The notes under the pieces: generated by a model
Database searches by the model: none
Seen by the model: the letters and a program-made list of their open reading frames with translations, nothing else
Told to the model about the DNA's origin: nothing
In this document: piece by piece, positions 35,622 to 47,425 of the stretch
Numbering within the stretch: position 1 is the stretch's first letter
How the letters are laid out: each line of letters opens with the position of its first letter
Translations under genes and position numbers: made by a program
NCBI GenBank assembly: GCA_023374025.1
Contig: SIJG01000027.1
Span: 1,009,110-1,073,109 of the forward strand
Reading direction: 5' to 3'
From: Heterodera schachtii
Taxonomy: Eukaryota > Nematoda > Chromadorea > Rhabditida > Heteroderidae
Length of the DNA stretch: 64,000 bases

Positions 35622-36135
35622 ATGTTTCCAAATCCGTCATCGGAAACGATATAAAATGTACCAATTTATTTATTTATCCAAATTTTATAATTATTTTAAT
35701 TAATTTATCCCAATTGTATGATTATTATGCCCATAGAATGTTCAGCCTGTAATTTTTCTCTGTTCTTTGAAATGCCATTTAAAAATATGATCCACCCAAG
35801 GTGTCATTAGGAAATTTAAATAATTAGAAGCAATTAGCAAGGTTCATTCGAATAAACTTGTTTTGAATTAATTAAAAATGACATTATAAAACATATGTGC
35901 TAAGTGGAATCTAAAAAAAGTATCAATGCTGAAATGGATTAACCAGGTAACATTAACTGATGGAATTTTCCGAGAAGCTCTCTATGCTCGTCCATTCGCC
36001 GATTGGATGTAATTAGAGCAAATGGGCTAAGTGGGAGAGGGAGGCCAATTAAGGGCAATTTGAGGACAGCAGAACTTAATTACCCTATATTAAGAAGACG
36101 AAGACATATCGGCATTTAAACCCTCTGGCTTTTAG

Positions 36136-36253
36136 CTGTCCAAACTATTGGCACACAAAACAAGTGCAAATTTTCAAGCCAAACAACAACATGAACAACA
36201 TCCGACCAAGCCAACAGATAAATGTGCATTCGATCAATTTGAAACATTATTAA
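36136..36253 (+). pseudogene. Orphan receptor exon 10
   Basis: TTTTAG|CTGTCCAAACTATTGG followed by ACAACAACATGAACAAC and AGCCAACAGATAAATGTG is receptor exon 10 with its acceptor. An insertion shifts the frame to an early TGA. No exons 1-9 precede it. Its downstream spacer matches the one after the 26904 gene, so a whole gene was lost between 35.6 and 36.1 kb or never copied. Confidence 0.75.
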
Positions 36254-36993
36254 TCAGAAATTATTTTTATTTTATTTTTTTAATTTGAAAAGTAATAAAA
36301 GATTCCGTTTGTATTTAATGGGTAAACTATTGAATTATAATCAATCAGCATTCTCATAATATTTGGTCATCAATTTTAAATTTCGAAACCCGATTTCCGA
36401 TTTTTAGGCATTTTGAATTTAAATTCCATGTCAACGGGCGTCCCCCAACAGTGTCCCAGGCATTTAAAAGCCCAAACTTTTTCGCAGTTATTCAATTTTT
36501 CATTTTCTCAAATTTAAATAAAAATTAATTTACCGTAAGTACGCTATTTGAAGGCCCGGGCCTTCTATTGTTCAACCCCTCCAAAATCAATTGTCATATA
36601 CCGATGAAATTAATTACAAAAAAATTCTTGGAAAATTGCATAAATTCGCCATTTTAAGTGGGTTTATTCAAAGTTTTTTCTCAGTCTTGAGTCTCATGCC
36701 TTGGGAAATTCTCGACCTCGAGGCACGAATAATTCATTTTTTTTTTGGCCTTCCGTTTAACTGGCGCCACTTTTCTAAATTATGGGAAAAAAGGTTTTTA
36801 ATTTGTACTTTCAAAGCGATTTCAAAAATTCTCATGCTTTTTGAAAGTAAGGGCTCATTTGTATTCATTCAAATTCATTGACGCAATGGCAAAATTTCCA
36901 ATTAACATTTAAGTTAATGAGCACCAAAGAATTTAAAAAGAAATTTAGAGAAAAGAATTCATTTAACAAATATTTGTTTTGGTTTTAAACATA
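36254..36993 (+). promoter_or_regulatory. Class 3 upstream region
   Basis: The paralogous counterpart of 29778-30570. Both end with TTTTGGTTTTAAACATAATGG-type sequence into the start codon and share a GACGCAATGGCAAAATTTCC / GACGAAATGGCAAAATTTGC word. Confidence 0.42.
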
Positions 36994-39287
36994 ATGGCAT
37001 CAATTAATATCAGCTCAGAACATCCGGTATGAATTATATGATTATATATATATATAATATAATATAATATAATATAATTAATATATTTTTATTTATTTCC
37101 CCCAGCTTTATTTGGCTTACCGTTTCGCCGGTCCGTCCGCCGATTTGATTGTGCCGGCCGTTGCGCTGTATTTGGTCGTTTTAGTTGGCATTGTGTTGAA
37201 CGGCACAGTTTTGGTGGTCACTGTCAAATCCAAGTAAATGCCATGGCATTTTTTCTTTTAAATTAATTTTTAAATTCATTTAATTAATTTCAATTTTCCT
37301 TTTTAATTTATTTCCCATTTTTCAGTTCCCTCCGCGGCTCCGCCAATTTTCTGATGGCACTGATTTGTCTTTGTGAATTGGTCCACCAAATTGGGCACAC
37401 TTTTTTCCTGGTTGTTGTCATTTCGGGCACAAATTTTGTCGGTTTACTCACCGCTAATTTAATTATGGCGGTAAATTTTTAAATTTTAAATATATTTTTT
37501 TCATTTTTCAAAATTTTCAGCCTTCAATTTTTGCTTTCAATTGCGGCTCAATGACAATGTTTTGTGCTGCTTTTGACCGACTTTTTGCTGTAGCTTTGCC
37601 ATTTAAGTATGGATGTAAACAATTTAAAAAAATATATTTCATTAATGATCATCCCCAAAAACACTAATTAACCCTAATTAATACATTAATTGTTTGTTTA
37701 TTTTAATTTTAATTTTTTTTAGACATTCCTCCATTTTTAACAAATACAAATTCCCATATTTGCTTGGCCATCTGTTCATTTGCACATTGTATGCTGCATT
37801 ATTTCAGCATTATGTGCTCACTTTTGCATTCGAAAATGCGGGAAAGTATGGCGCAATTTAAATTAAAAATTAAATTTTTTATTTTAAATTATTTAGTCCA
37901 ACCACTGGAATGATTGCCGATACTTTAATTAGCCCAGAAGTCGGACCAAAACTCCTTATTGGCACAACTGTTCTGAGCCTAAGCAGCATTTCTTGTTACA
38001 TGGCCATTTTTGTGATCATTCGCTGCAAAAAAGCCGGTAATTTTTCCTTGGCATTTTTCGACAAAATGCCAAATTCAAATGTTTTACAGTAAGCCAACAG
38101 ACGAGCACACGATTGTTACGCTCATTGATGATCATTTTATCAATTAGCATTGGCGGATATTTTGTCAATTTGGTCGTGTACAATTTGCTTAATTTTTTTG
38201 GCCCCATTTTTTGGTAGAAAAAAAAACGTTTCAAAATTTCAAAATTCGCAATTTTACAAAGGTCACCCATTCGAGTTTGGCAATCCGGCTTTATCACTGC
38301 CATTCTGTTAAATGCAGCGACAGGTTCAAATGCGATCATTCTCTATTTGAACAGGTAACTATTAATTATTGGATCAACTAATTAATTTTAATTATTTTTC
38401 AATTTATTTTTATGAAACAAATAATTAAAAAAATAAATAAAACAATTTTTAGCACTGAATATCGCCGTGAATTAAAAGAAGTGTTGCGTACGCTGTTGAA
38501 ATTGTTTTGCAAAAATAATGGTAACATTTATTTATTTCTTTTTTTTTTCGTTAATCAGGGGTTTGTTTACCTATTTGAAAATTTTCAAAATCCTCATTAG
38601 TGCAAAAAGAGTGTTTTGGCACTAAAAAATCTTAAATTCGTGTAAGCCTCAGAATAACTTTTGCCAAAAAGCAAACCAAAAAAAAAACTATTATCTTTTT
38701 CACAGTAAAAGTTATTAGGTTTTTATGACTTATTGCAGAAGGGTAGCAACAATAAGCCTAAATTTAGAAGTTAAATGAAAAGATGTATCATGGAAATAAA
38801 AATAAATGAATAATGCAAATGAAGAAATAAATAGATCCACTTTTTTTAAAGTATTTTACATAATGTTTTGCCTTTATTGTTATTTTTTTTGTAAACAAAC
38901 CGATAGAAATTCAAAAAATGATGAAAGAAGAAAAATCTTCTTTCAAAACCCAAATTTAGGAAAAGCCTCGGAAATTTTTCTAAAAAACAAAAAATCCCTT
39001 TGAAAAAAAAATTCAAATTGAATATAAAGCCTCAGAAAAACGTTTGCCAAAAAGCAAAAAATCCCTCTTTAAAAGCTCAAATTGAAGATAAAGCCTCAGA
39101 AAAACTTTTGCCAAAAAGCAAAAAATCCGTCATTAAAATCTCAATTAGGGGATAAAGCCTCAGAAATGGGAGCCCTGATTAAAGCATTTTTAATTTAAAT
39201 TTGTTTTTAGCTGTCCACGACATTGGAACAATTCAAAATCAAACTGCCAAACTGAACATTATCAGACGAAGCCAATTAAATGCTTGA
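36994..39287 (+). CDS. Nematode chemoreceptor-like 7TM GPCR, complete, 338 aa
   Basis: Exons: 36994-37026, 37106-37233, 37326-37470, 37521-37606, 37723-37845, 37897-38036, 38090-38213, 38262-38354, 38453-38520, 39211-39287, total 1017 nt, ending TGA. It is sister to the copy at 30571, sharing the longer exon 6 (MIADTLISPEVGPKL), the PSIFAF start of exon 4 and the divergent tail (HDIGTIQNQ). TM3 retains FDRLF; TM7 keeps GSNAIILYLNSTEYRREL. The intron 2 donor is GT, unlike its sister. Intron 9 is 690 bp and contains three repeats of AAAAATCCCTC(TTTAAA) and AAGCCTCAGAAA words. Confidence 0.87.
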
Positions 39288-39460
39288 ATTCCATCCGCAC
39301 GATGAATCGTTATTATTCTCTTCATATGTTAATTATGTTGACTTTTTTTTTAGTAATTCATTTATGTGATAAGCATAGTAATTGAAATTGATCCATGTAA
39401 AATGGAAATAAGAAGATTCTCATTTTTTTTTTCTTATTATATAAACCCCTTTAAAAAGCA

Positions 39461-39766
39461 ATGAGTTCAATTAACAATATCTCGGAAGATTCGGCAAAAG
39501 TAACTTAATTAAAATTGCAAATTAAATTAGCCTAAGGTTTCGTCGGTCGGTCCGCCGATTTGATTGTGCCGTTCGTTGCGCTGAATTTGGTTGCGTTGGT
39601 TGGCATTGTGTTGAACGGCATAGTTTTGGTGGTCACTGTCAAATCCAGGCAAATGCCATGGCATTTTTAAACATTTGAGTTTAAAAATTGGAAACCCTTT
39701 TTTTCCTGGTTGTTGTCATTTCGGGCATAAATTTTGCAGTTTACTCACTGCTGACATAATTATGAC
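39461..39766 (+). pseudogene. Truncated receptor pseudogene (exons 1-3)
   Basis: Exon 1 (39461-39493) is readable but its donor is GC (TCG|GCAAAAG). Exon 2 (39531-39648) has lost its first ten bases and ends AG|GCAAAT. Exon 3 is reduced to about 39695-39766, lacks its 5' half and has a one-base deletion in TTTTGCAG. Only a short trace of exon 4 (CCAATGATTTTTC) remains before unrelated repeats. Confidence 0.85.
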
Positions 39767-39835
39767 GGTAATTTTGATTTTTGATTTTTATTTTAATTTC
39801 ATTTTTCCTATTTCAACCAATGATTTTTCAATTTT

Positions 39836-40255
39836 CGGTCAATTTCCCTTGAAATACAGTAGAATCCGTCATTTTTGAGTTGATCGATTTTGACACCCTT
39901 CTACGGGTATAAATCGTATACGCACCACGAGCAAAAAGGCACCCCGAGGCTGGCAAATCCAGTTTTCGGCTTTGTAACCTATTTTTTGATGTCCAATTTT
40001 CAGGTGTCTAATTTACCGGTCCCACTAAAAGAGATGAGATGTCGAGGCCGAACTGGGTCGGGATCCTGCCAAGATTTTCCCGGGATTCCGGTCCCGGCCA
40101 TCCCGAGTCCCAATATACCATAAAAGTGATCAATTTCGATCAGGTCCTCATCATTTTCCCTTGAAATACAACAGAAATCAGCTATTTTTATGTTGACCAA
40201 TTTTGGCACCCTTTTGCAGGTTTAATTAGTCAAAAGGCACCCCGAGGCTGAACAT
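39836..40255. repeat. Direct repeat flanking a CCGG-rich patch
   Basis: TTTCCCTTGAAATAC and AAAAGGCACCCCGAGGCTG recur at about 39844/39932 and 40157/40234. Between them is a GC-rich patch (GTCGGGATCCTGCC, TTCCCGGGATTCCGGTCCCG). Confidence 0.6.
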
Positions 40256-40429
40256 TTGCCTATTTTAAATATTATATAAATCGTTTTAACTACAAAAATG
40301 AAAAAAAATTTGCGTAAATGTCACAACACACCGACAAAATTCATTCATATGTCAGCCAATTCAACCATATTGCTTTGTAGCAGTGGTCATTTCCGATTAA
40401 ATACAAAAATGAAAAAAAAGAAAATTAAC

Positions 40430-41290
40430 AATGCCAAATATATGCATACGTGATGAAATGTCGGGAGAATTTTGTAAAAAGCACGCAATATGCACTAACA
40501 ATTCCAATGAATACAAAAATTAAACAATTTTGCGTATCAGTGGAAAATGCGTCAGTGATACAAATATTTTAAAAGGAGGTACTGAGGAATTAGTATTCTG
40601 TATAGAAGCAAACTTCTATAAGAACCCCGGACCCGAATTCGAACAAAAAGTCGAAAGTTTGCGCCGCAAAGCAAAAACAGACATTTGCACCGCACAGCAA
40701 AAACGGACATTTGCGCCGCTCAGCAAAAACGGACATTTGTGCCGCTCAGCAAAAACGGACATTTGCGCCGCTCAGCAAAAACGGACATTTGTGCCGCTCA
40801 GCAAAAACGGACATTTGCGCCGCTCAGAAAAATAAACGGACATTTGCGCCGCTCAGCAAAAACGGACATTTGCGGCGCTCAGTCAAAATAAATATTTAAA
40901 AATTGTTAAATTTTCAACGACTTTCCTTAAACAACCATGCAACAACAAAAAAGCAATTAAAATAAATGGAAAAAAAAAATCACAACGATAGAAATAATTT
41001 TTTGTTGTTTTTAAGTGCATGCACCGCAAACAAACCCAAATTTGATGTCAAGGAAAACAAAAATAATGAGATTTAATAAGCCTCATTAATATATGCAGAT
41101 TTTAGTTTAAATAAAACCTTTTGGATTATTTTAAAATCTGAATGAACGGTGGTGCAAATGGGTTTTGTAGGGCGGCGCAAATGTCGAGCATAAAATATGC
41201 TTGTGTGATGAAATGTCGGGTGCATTTTGCAAAAAATCACGCAATGTTCACTAACAATTCTAATTAATACAAAAATTAAAAAATGTTAAC
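40430..41290. repeat. Duplicated flank around a 26-bp minisatellite
   Basis: About 100 bp around GTGATGAAATGTCGGG and CACTAACAATTC occurs at both ends (40450-40530 and 41205-41290). Between them, 40660-40885 holds about eight units of a 26-bp repeat (GCTCAGCAAAAACGGACATT, then TGCGCC). At 41172 the complementary word GGCGGCGCAAATGTCGAGC closes the array. The ACATTTGCGCCGC word is the one that builds the arms of the foldback at 7236-8118. Confidence 0.8.
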
Positions 41291-41787
41291 AATGCCAAAA
41301 ATTCGGTATAAATGTCATCATGTTATACACATCATTTTTCATTCCAATCCTACGAAAAATTAACAAATTTTAAATAACTAAAAAATGGCATCAATTAACA
41401 CCAGCTCCAATGACCAGGTAAAAGAAATAAATAATTAATTAATTTTCAGTAAATTTAAAAGATTAAAAATTTGGGATTAGGAGATTAAGAATTTTAATTT
41501 TGAGTAAATTCTATTAAAATTAACCTTCGTGTGCTTGAGTTTAATGCTTAATTAACAATTTTTATAATCTCCGACGTGATTTAATAAAAAGCTATTTAAA
41601 TTTAATTAAGCTTTATTTGGCCTATCGTTCTGCCGGTCCATCCGCCGATTTGATTGTGCCGGCCGTTGCGCTGAATTTGGTTGCGTTGGTTGGCATTGTG
41701 TTGAACGGCACAGTTTTGGTGGTCACTGCCAAATCCAGGCAAATGCTTTGCATTTTTCAAATTTAAACCTTTTTTAAGCATTTAAAT

Positions 41788-41953
41788 TAGAGCTGAGCGG
41801 GACCGGGACTGGTACTGAAAAAAACGTACAAATGTATACCAAGTCCGGGTTTTTTTCCGGTTTTCCTAGCCAAGAAGTCCCGCTTTTTCAATCCGAAAAT
41901 TCCCGGTCCCGGTTTTTGTCAAAATTCCCGATCCCGCTCATTTGTATTCTCTA
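41788..41953. mobile_element. 166-bp hAT-like MITE in intron 2
   Basis: It begins TAGAGCTGAGCGGGACC and ends TATTCTCTA. The flanks ATTTAAAT and ATTATAAT are a weak 8-bp duplication (6/8). It is the same family as 25406-25654 in reverse orientation; shared words are GACTGGTACTGAAAAAAA and GTACAAATG. Introns 2 of paralogues lack it. Confidence 0.72.
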
Positions 41954-42831
41954 ATTATAATTAATTTAAATAAATTTGCTATTTTTCAGTTCCCTCCGCG
42001 GCTCCTCAAATTTTCTGATGGCACTGATTTGTCTTTGTGAATTGGTCCACCAAATTGGGCACACTTTTTTCCTGGTTGTTGTCATTTCGGGCACAAATTT
42101 TGTCAGTTTGCTCACTGCTGACTTATTTTTAGCGGTAAATTTCCATTTTTAAATTTAATTTTCAAATTTTTTAGCCAATGATTTTTGCGTTAAATTGCGG
42201 CTTAATGGCAATGTTTTGTGCTGCTTTTGACCGACTTTTTGCTGTTGCATTGCCTTTTAAGTGAAATTAAATATAAAATATTTTTTAAAATTAATTTATT
42301 ATTTTATTTTTTAGGCATTTGGTCATTTTCACAAAATACAAGTACCAATATTTGTTCATCCTTCTTTTCATTTGTATAAATTACGGAGCTTTTATTCTGT
42401 ACAATGTTCTCACATTTGCTTTCCATAATGCGGGAAAGTATGGCGCAATTTAATAAATTAATTAATAAATTTAAATTTAATAATTTTTTTTAAATTTAAT
42501 TTTAATTTAGGCCAACCACTGGCTTAGTGTCCGAAAGTTTTCAAGACTATGTGAACGATTTTTTTACTGATGGCATTTACATTCTTTCTCTGTGCAGCGC
42601 CTGTTGTTATGTGGCAATCTTTGTGATTATCCGGTGCAAAAATGGCGGTAAAAATGTGCCAATTTTGCCTTTTGCCAACTCAAATTTATTACAGTAAGCC
42701 AACAGACGAACACACGATTGTTACGGTCATTGATCATCATTCTGATCATTAATGTTGGAGGATATTCCATCACTATGCTATTGTACACGTTCACAAATGC
42801 AATTGCCCCCCTTTTGGGGTAAGGAAAATTT

Positions 42832-43270
42832 GGCAATCCTAAAGAATGGGGGGTCCCTAATTTAATTTATTTATTTTTTTTAATTTAAGCTCAAAATGAT
42901 TATTTGGGGGGTTTTTAGTGCGCTGATCATGAGTTTGTATTTGCCCAATTCCGAACCCCGGATCAGAATTCAACAAAAAATTTTTTTTTTAAATTTTCCA
43001 AAGATGAATTTTTATGCGGAAAAGCTTCGAATTAATTCACAACTATTTATTTTGATGCAAACCAATGCTTCAATATTAATTGGTTAATAAAAAACGCAAT
43101 TTGCGCCAAATTTGACCGATTTTAACGCGTATTTTTTTTAAACTGATTTTTTTATTCGAAATCGGGTCCGGAGTTCGGAATTGGGCAAACCCAAGTTCAG
43201 ATACGTAATTAGCACCCTCGTAAACCTCCTGAAACAGCTTAAATTAGGTACCCCCATTCTTTAGGATGCC
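42832..43270. mobile_element. 439-bp TIR element in intron 7, perfect 8-bp TSD
   Basis: Left end GGCAATCCTAAAGAATGGGG, right end the complement of GGCATCCTAAAGAATGGGGG. GAAAATTT occurs directly on both sides (42824-42831 and 43271-43278). The intron 7 of the 50142 copy runs from GTAAGGAAAACTTAATTTT without this block, so the empty site is visible. GG-starting ends with an 8-bp duplication fit Merlin-like or atypical hAT elements; no transposase is present. Confidence 0.85.
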
Positions 43271-43433
43271 GAAAATTTAATTTGTTTTTTTATTCACGAT
43301 TTTAAAAGGTCTCCAATCCGTTTTTGGCAATTTGGTTTTATTGCTGGCATTCTGCTGAATGTTGGCGCCGGATCAAATGCTATTGTTCTGTATTTTTGCA
43401 GGTCATTTACCCATATAAATAAATATTTGTTTA

Positions 43434-43600
43434 AAACCAGGGCCCTGCGGGCCCTGTGAAAGCGCCGGGGGCGCTTTCAACGCTGGCTCTAGTGGGAGAT
43501 ATAATTTGGGGCGTGCAAAAAGCATGTTTGGCCGCTAAGCGGTCCTCATAGTAACTTTTATAAGAGGGCAATTGGGTTTTTTAAATGGTGGGAATTCCAT
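43434..43600. repeat. GC-rich double hairpin and flank
   Basis: GGGCCCTGCGGGCCC (43441 region) and GAAAGCGCCGGGGGCGCTTTC form two adjacent hairpins at the left edge of the intron 8 insertion. They are followed by GGCCGCTAAGCGGTCC, a third palindrome. No coding signal. Confidence 0.65.
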
Positions 43601-43639
43601 TAAATTCATTCTTTAAACTATGACTTTTAATAAGAAATC

Positions 43640-46600
43640 TCTTACTCTTTCTTTTCATATTTCTCTTCCTTTTACTGTTTCTTTTCCTCTTTCTCTTTTC
43701 CTCCCTCTTCTCTTTCCCTTTATCCTTCTCTCTCTCTCTCTTTTCTCTTCATCTTCCCCTTCGTCTTCGCCTTTCTTCACCTCTCTATCTCTTTCTCTTC
43801 CGTTTCTCCTCCTCTCTCTCTTCCTCTTCCAATCCTGTCCCTCATCCCTTTCCCCTTTTTCTTCCTCTTCTGTCCCTCATCCCCTTCCTATTCCCCTTTC
43901 ACTTCCTCTTCCCCTTCTGTACCTCATCCTCCCTCTTTCTGTTCCTCTTTCTCTTCTCTTCCCCTTTCTCCTCCTCTCTCTTATATATTCCTCTTTTGTT
44001 CCTCTTTTTGTTCCTCTTCCCCTTTCTCCTCCTCTCTCTCTCTTCCTCTTCCACTTCTGTTCCCCATCCCCTTCCTATTCCCCTTTCACTTTCTCTTCCC
44101 CTTCTGTCCCTCATCCCTTCCTATTCCCCTTTCACTTCCTCTTCCCCTTCTGTCCCTCATCCGCTTCCTCTTTTCTCCTTTCTCTTCCTGTTTTGTCCCT
44201 CATCCCCTTCCTCTTTTCTCCTTTCTCTTCCTCTTCTGTCGCTCATCCCTTTCCTATTCCCCTTTCACTTCCTCTTCCCCCTCGTCCCATTCTGTTCATC
44301 ATCCTCTTCCTCTTTTCCCCTTTATCCTCCTCTTCCACTCTTGTCCCTCATCCGCTTCCTCTTTTCTCCTTTCTCTTCCTATTTTGTCCCTCATCCCCTT
44401 CCTCTTTTCTCCTTTCTCTTCCTCTTCTGTCGCTCATCCCCTTTCTCTTTTCCCCTTTATCCTCCTCTCCACTCTTGTCCCTCGTCCCATTCTGTTCATC
44501 ATCCTCTTCCTCTTTTCCCCTTTATCCTCCTCTTCCACTCTTGTCCCTCATCCGCTTCCTCTTTTCTCCTTTCTCTTCCTCTTCTGTCCCTCATCCCCTT
44601 CCTCTTTTCTCCTTTCTCTTCCTCTTCTGTCCCTCATCCCCTTCCTCTTTTCTCCTTTCTCTTCCTCTTCTGTCCCTCATCTCCTTTCTCTTCCACTCTT
44701 TCCCGTCATCCGCTTCCTCTTTTCTCCTTTCTCTTACCCTTCTTTCCTTCATCCCTTTTCTCTTTTCTCCCCTTTCTCTTTTCCCCTTTCTCTTCCTCTT
44801 CCACTCTTGTCCCTCATCCACTTCCTCTTTTCTCCCTTCTCTTACCCTTCTGTCGCTCATCTCCTTTCTCTTTTCCCCTTTCTCTTCCTCTTCCACTCTT
44901 GCCCCTCATCCACTTCCTCTTTTCTCCTTTCTCTTACACTTCTGTCCCTCATCCCTCATCCCTTTCCCCTTTTTCTTCCTCTTCTGTCCCTCATCCCCTT
45001 CCTATTCCCCTTTCACTTCCTCTTCCCCTTCTGTACCTCATCCTCCCTCTTTCTGTTCCTCTTTCTCTTCTCTTCCCCTTTCTCCTCCTCTCTCTTATAT
45101 ATTCCTCTTTTTGTTCCTCTTTTTGTTCCTCTTCCCCTTTCTCCTCCTCTCTCTCTCTTCCTCTTCCACTTCTGTTCCCCATCCCCTTCCTATTCCCCTT
45201 TCACTTTCTCTTCCCCTTCTGTCCCTCATCCCTTCCCTATTCCCCTTTCACTTCCTCTTCCCCTTCTGTCCCTCATCCGCTTCCTCTTTTCTCCTTTCTC
45301 TTCCTCTTTTGTCCCTCATCCCCTTCCTCTTTTCTCCTTTCTCTTCCTCTTCTGTCCCTCATCCCTTTCCTATTCCCCTTTCACTTCCTCTTCCCCCTCG
45401 TCCCATTCTGTTCATCATCCTCTTCCTCTTTTCCCCTTTATCCTCCTCTTCCACTCTTGTCCCTCATCCGCTTCCTCTTTTCTCCTTTCTCTTCCTATTT
45501 TGTCCCTCATCCCCTTCCTCTTTTCTCCTTTCTCTTCCTCTTCTGTCGCTCATCCCCTTTCTCTTTTCCCCTTTATCCTCCTCTCCACTCTTGTCCCTCG
45601 TCCCATTCTGTTCATCATCCTCTTCCTCTTTTCCCCTTTATCCTCCTCTTCCACTCTTGTCCCTCATCCGCTTCCTCTTTTCTCCTTTCTCTTCCTCTTC
45701 TGTCCCTCATCCCCTTCCTCTTTTCTCCTTTCTCTTCCTCTTCTGTCCCTCATCCCCTTCCTCTTTTCTCCTTTCTCTTCCTCTTCTGTCCCTCATCTCC
45801 TTTCTCTTCCACTCTTTCCCGTCATCCGCTTCCTCTTTTCTCCTTTCTCTTACCCTTCTTTCCTTCATCCCTTTTCTCTTTTCCCCTTTCTCTTTTCCCC
45901 TTTCTCTTCCTCTTCCACTCTTGTCCCTCATCCACTTCCTCTTTTCCTCCCTTCTCTTACCCTTCTGTCGCTCATCTCCTTTCTCTTTTCCCCTTTCTCT
46001 TCCTCTTCCACTCTTGCCCCTCATCCACTTCCTCTTTTCTCCTTTCTCTTACACTTCTGTCCCTCATCCCCTTTCTCTTTTCCCCTTTCTCTTCCTCTTC
46101 CACTCTTGTCCCTCATCCACTTCCTCTTTCTCCCTTCTCTTACCCTTCTGTCGCTCATCCCCTTTCTCTTCCTCTTCCACTCTTGCCCCTCATCCGCTTC
46201 CTCTTTTCTCCTTTCTCTTACCCTTCTGTCCCTCATCCCCATTCTCTTCCTCTTCCACTCTTGTCCCTCATCCACTTCCTCTTTTCTCCCTTCTCTTACC
46301 CTTCTGTCGCTCATCCCCTTTCTCTTCCTCTTCCACTCTTGTCCCTCATCCACTTCCTCTGTCCCTCATCTCCTTTCTCTTTCTCTTTTCCCCTTTCTCT
46401 TCCTCTTCCACTCTTGCCCCTCATCCGCTTCCTCTTTTCTCCCTTCTCTTACCCTTCTGTCGCTCATCCCCTTTCTCTTCCTCTTCCACTCTTGCCCCTC
46501 ATCCGCTTCCTCTTTTCTCCTTTCTCTTACCCTTCTGTCCCTCATCCCCATTCTATTCCTCTTCCACTCTTGTCCCTCATCCACTTCCTCTTTTCTCCCT

Positions 46601-47425
46601 TCTCTTACCCTTCTGTCGCTCATCCCCTTTCTCTTCCTCTTCCACTCTTGTCCCTCATCCACTTCCTCTGTCCCTCATCTCCTTTCTCTTTCTCTTTTCC
46701 CCTTTCTCTTCCTCTTCCACTCTTGCCCCTCATCCGCTTCCTCTTTTCTCCTTTCTCTTACCCTTCTGTCCCTCATCCCCATTCTCTTCCTCTTCCACTC
46801 TTGTCCCTCATCCACTTCCTCTTTTCTCCTTTCTCTTACCCTTCTGTCCCTCATCTCCTTTCTCTTCTTCTTCCACTCTTGCCCCTCATCCGCTTCCTCT
46901 TTTCTCCTTTCTCTTACCCTTCTGTCCCTCATCCCCTTTTCCCCTTTCTCTTCCTCTTCCACTCTTGTCCCTCATCCACTTCCTCTTTTCTCCTTTCTCT
47001 TACCCTTCTGTCCCTCATCTCCTTTCTCTTCTTCTTCCACTCTTGCCCCTCATCCGCTTCCTCTTTTCTCCTTTCTCTTACCCTTCTGTCCCTCATCCCC
47101 TTTCTCTTTTCCTCTTTCTGTTCCTCTTCTCTTTCACTTCCTGTTACTCTCTCTCTTCCTCTTTCTGTTCCTATTTCTCTTTCCACTTTATTCCTCTTCT
47201 GCTTATGTTATCTAATCTTCTCTTCCCCTTTCTCTTCCTCTTACACTTTCTGTTCCTCTTTCTGTTCCTCTTCCACTTTCTGTTACTGTTACTCTTCCTC
47301 TATTCCTTCCTTTCTATTCCTCTTTCTGTTCCACTTCCTCTTTCTCTTCCCCTTTGTTCCTCTTTTCCTTCCTCTTTCTGTTCTTTTTTCTTTTCCTCTT
47401 TCTAATTTGTTTTTCTCAACTGTTC
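43640..47425. repeat. 3.8-kb polypyrimidine satellite with 78-bp units and a 1.1-kb higher-order repeat
   Basis: The plus strand is almost free of A and G except in fixed words such as CCCTCATCC and TTCTGTCCC. Units of 78 bp are clear from about 46070 on, for example CTCTTCCACTCTTG to the next. A larger block of about 1115 bp repeats: 43860-44940 resembles 44974-46050. Because stop codons need purines, three frames stay open for hundreds of codons; the products are Ser/Phe/Leu/Pro runs and are not genes. Confidence 0.93.

Noticed and set aside
40660..40885. CRISPR-like array
   Set aside because: Spacers are not unique; the 26-bp units are contiguous copies of one minisatellite in eukaryotic DNA.
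40530..40899. Thr/Cys/Ala/Lys-rich repeat open frames suggesting a repeat protein
   Set aside because: 26-bp minisatellite whose period is not a multiple of three, so all frames give similar products; no start context or splice partner.
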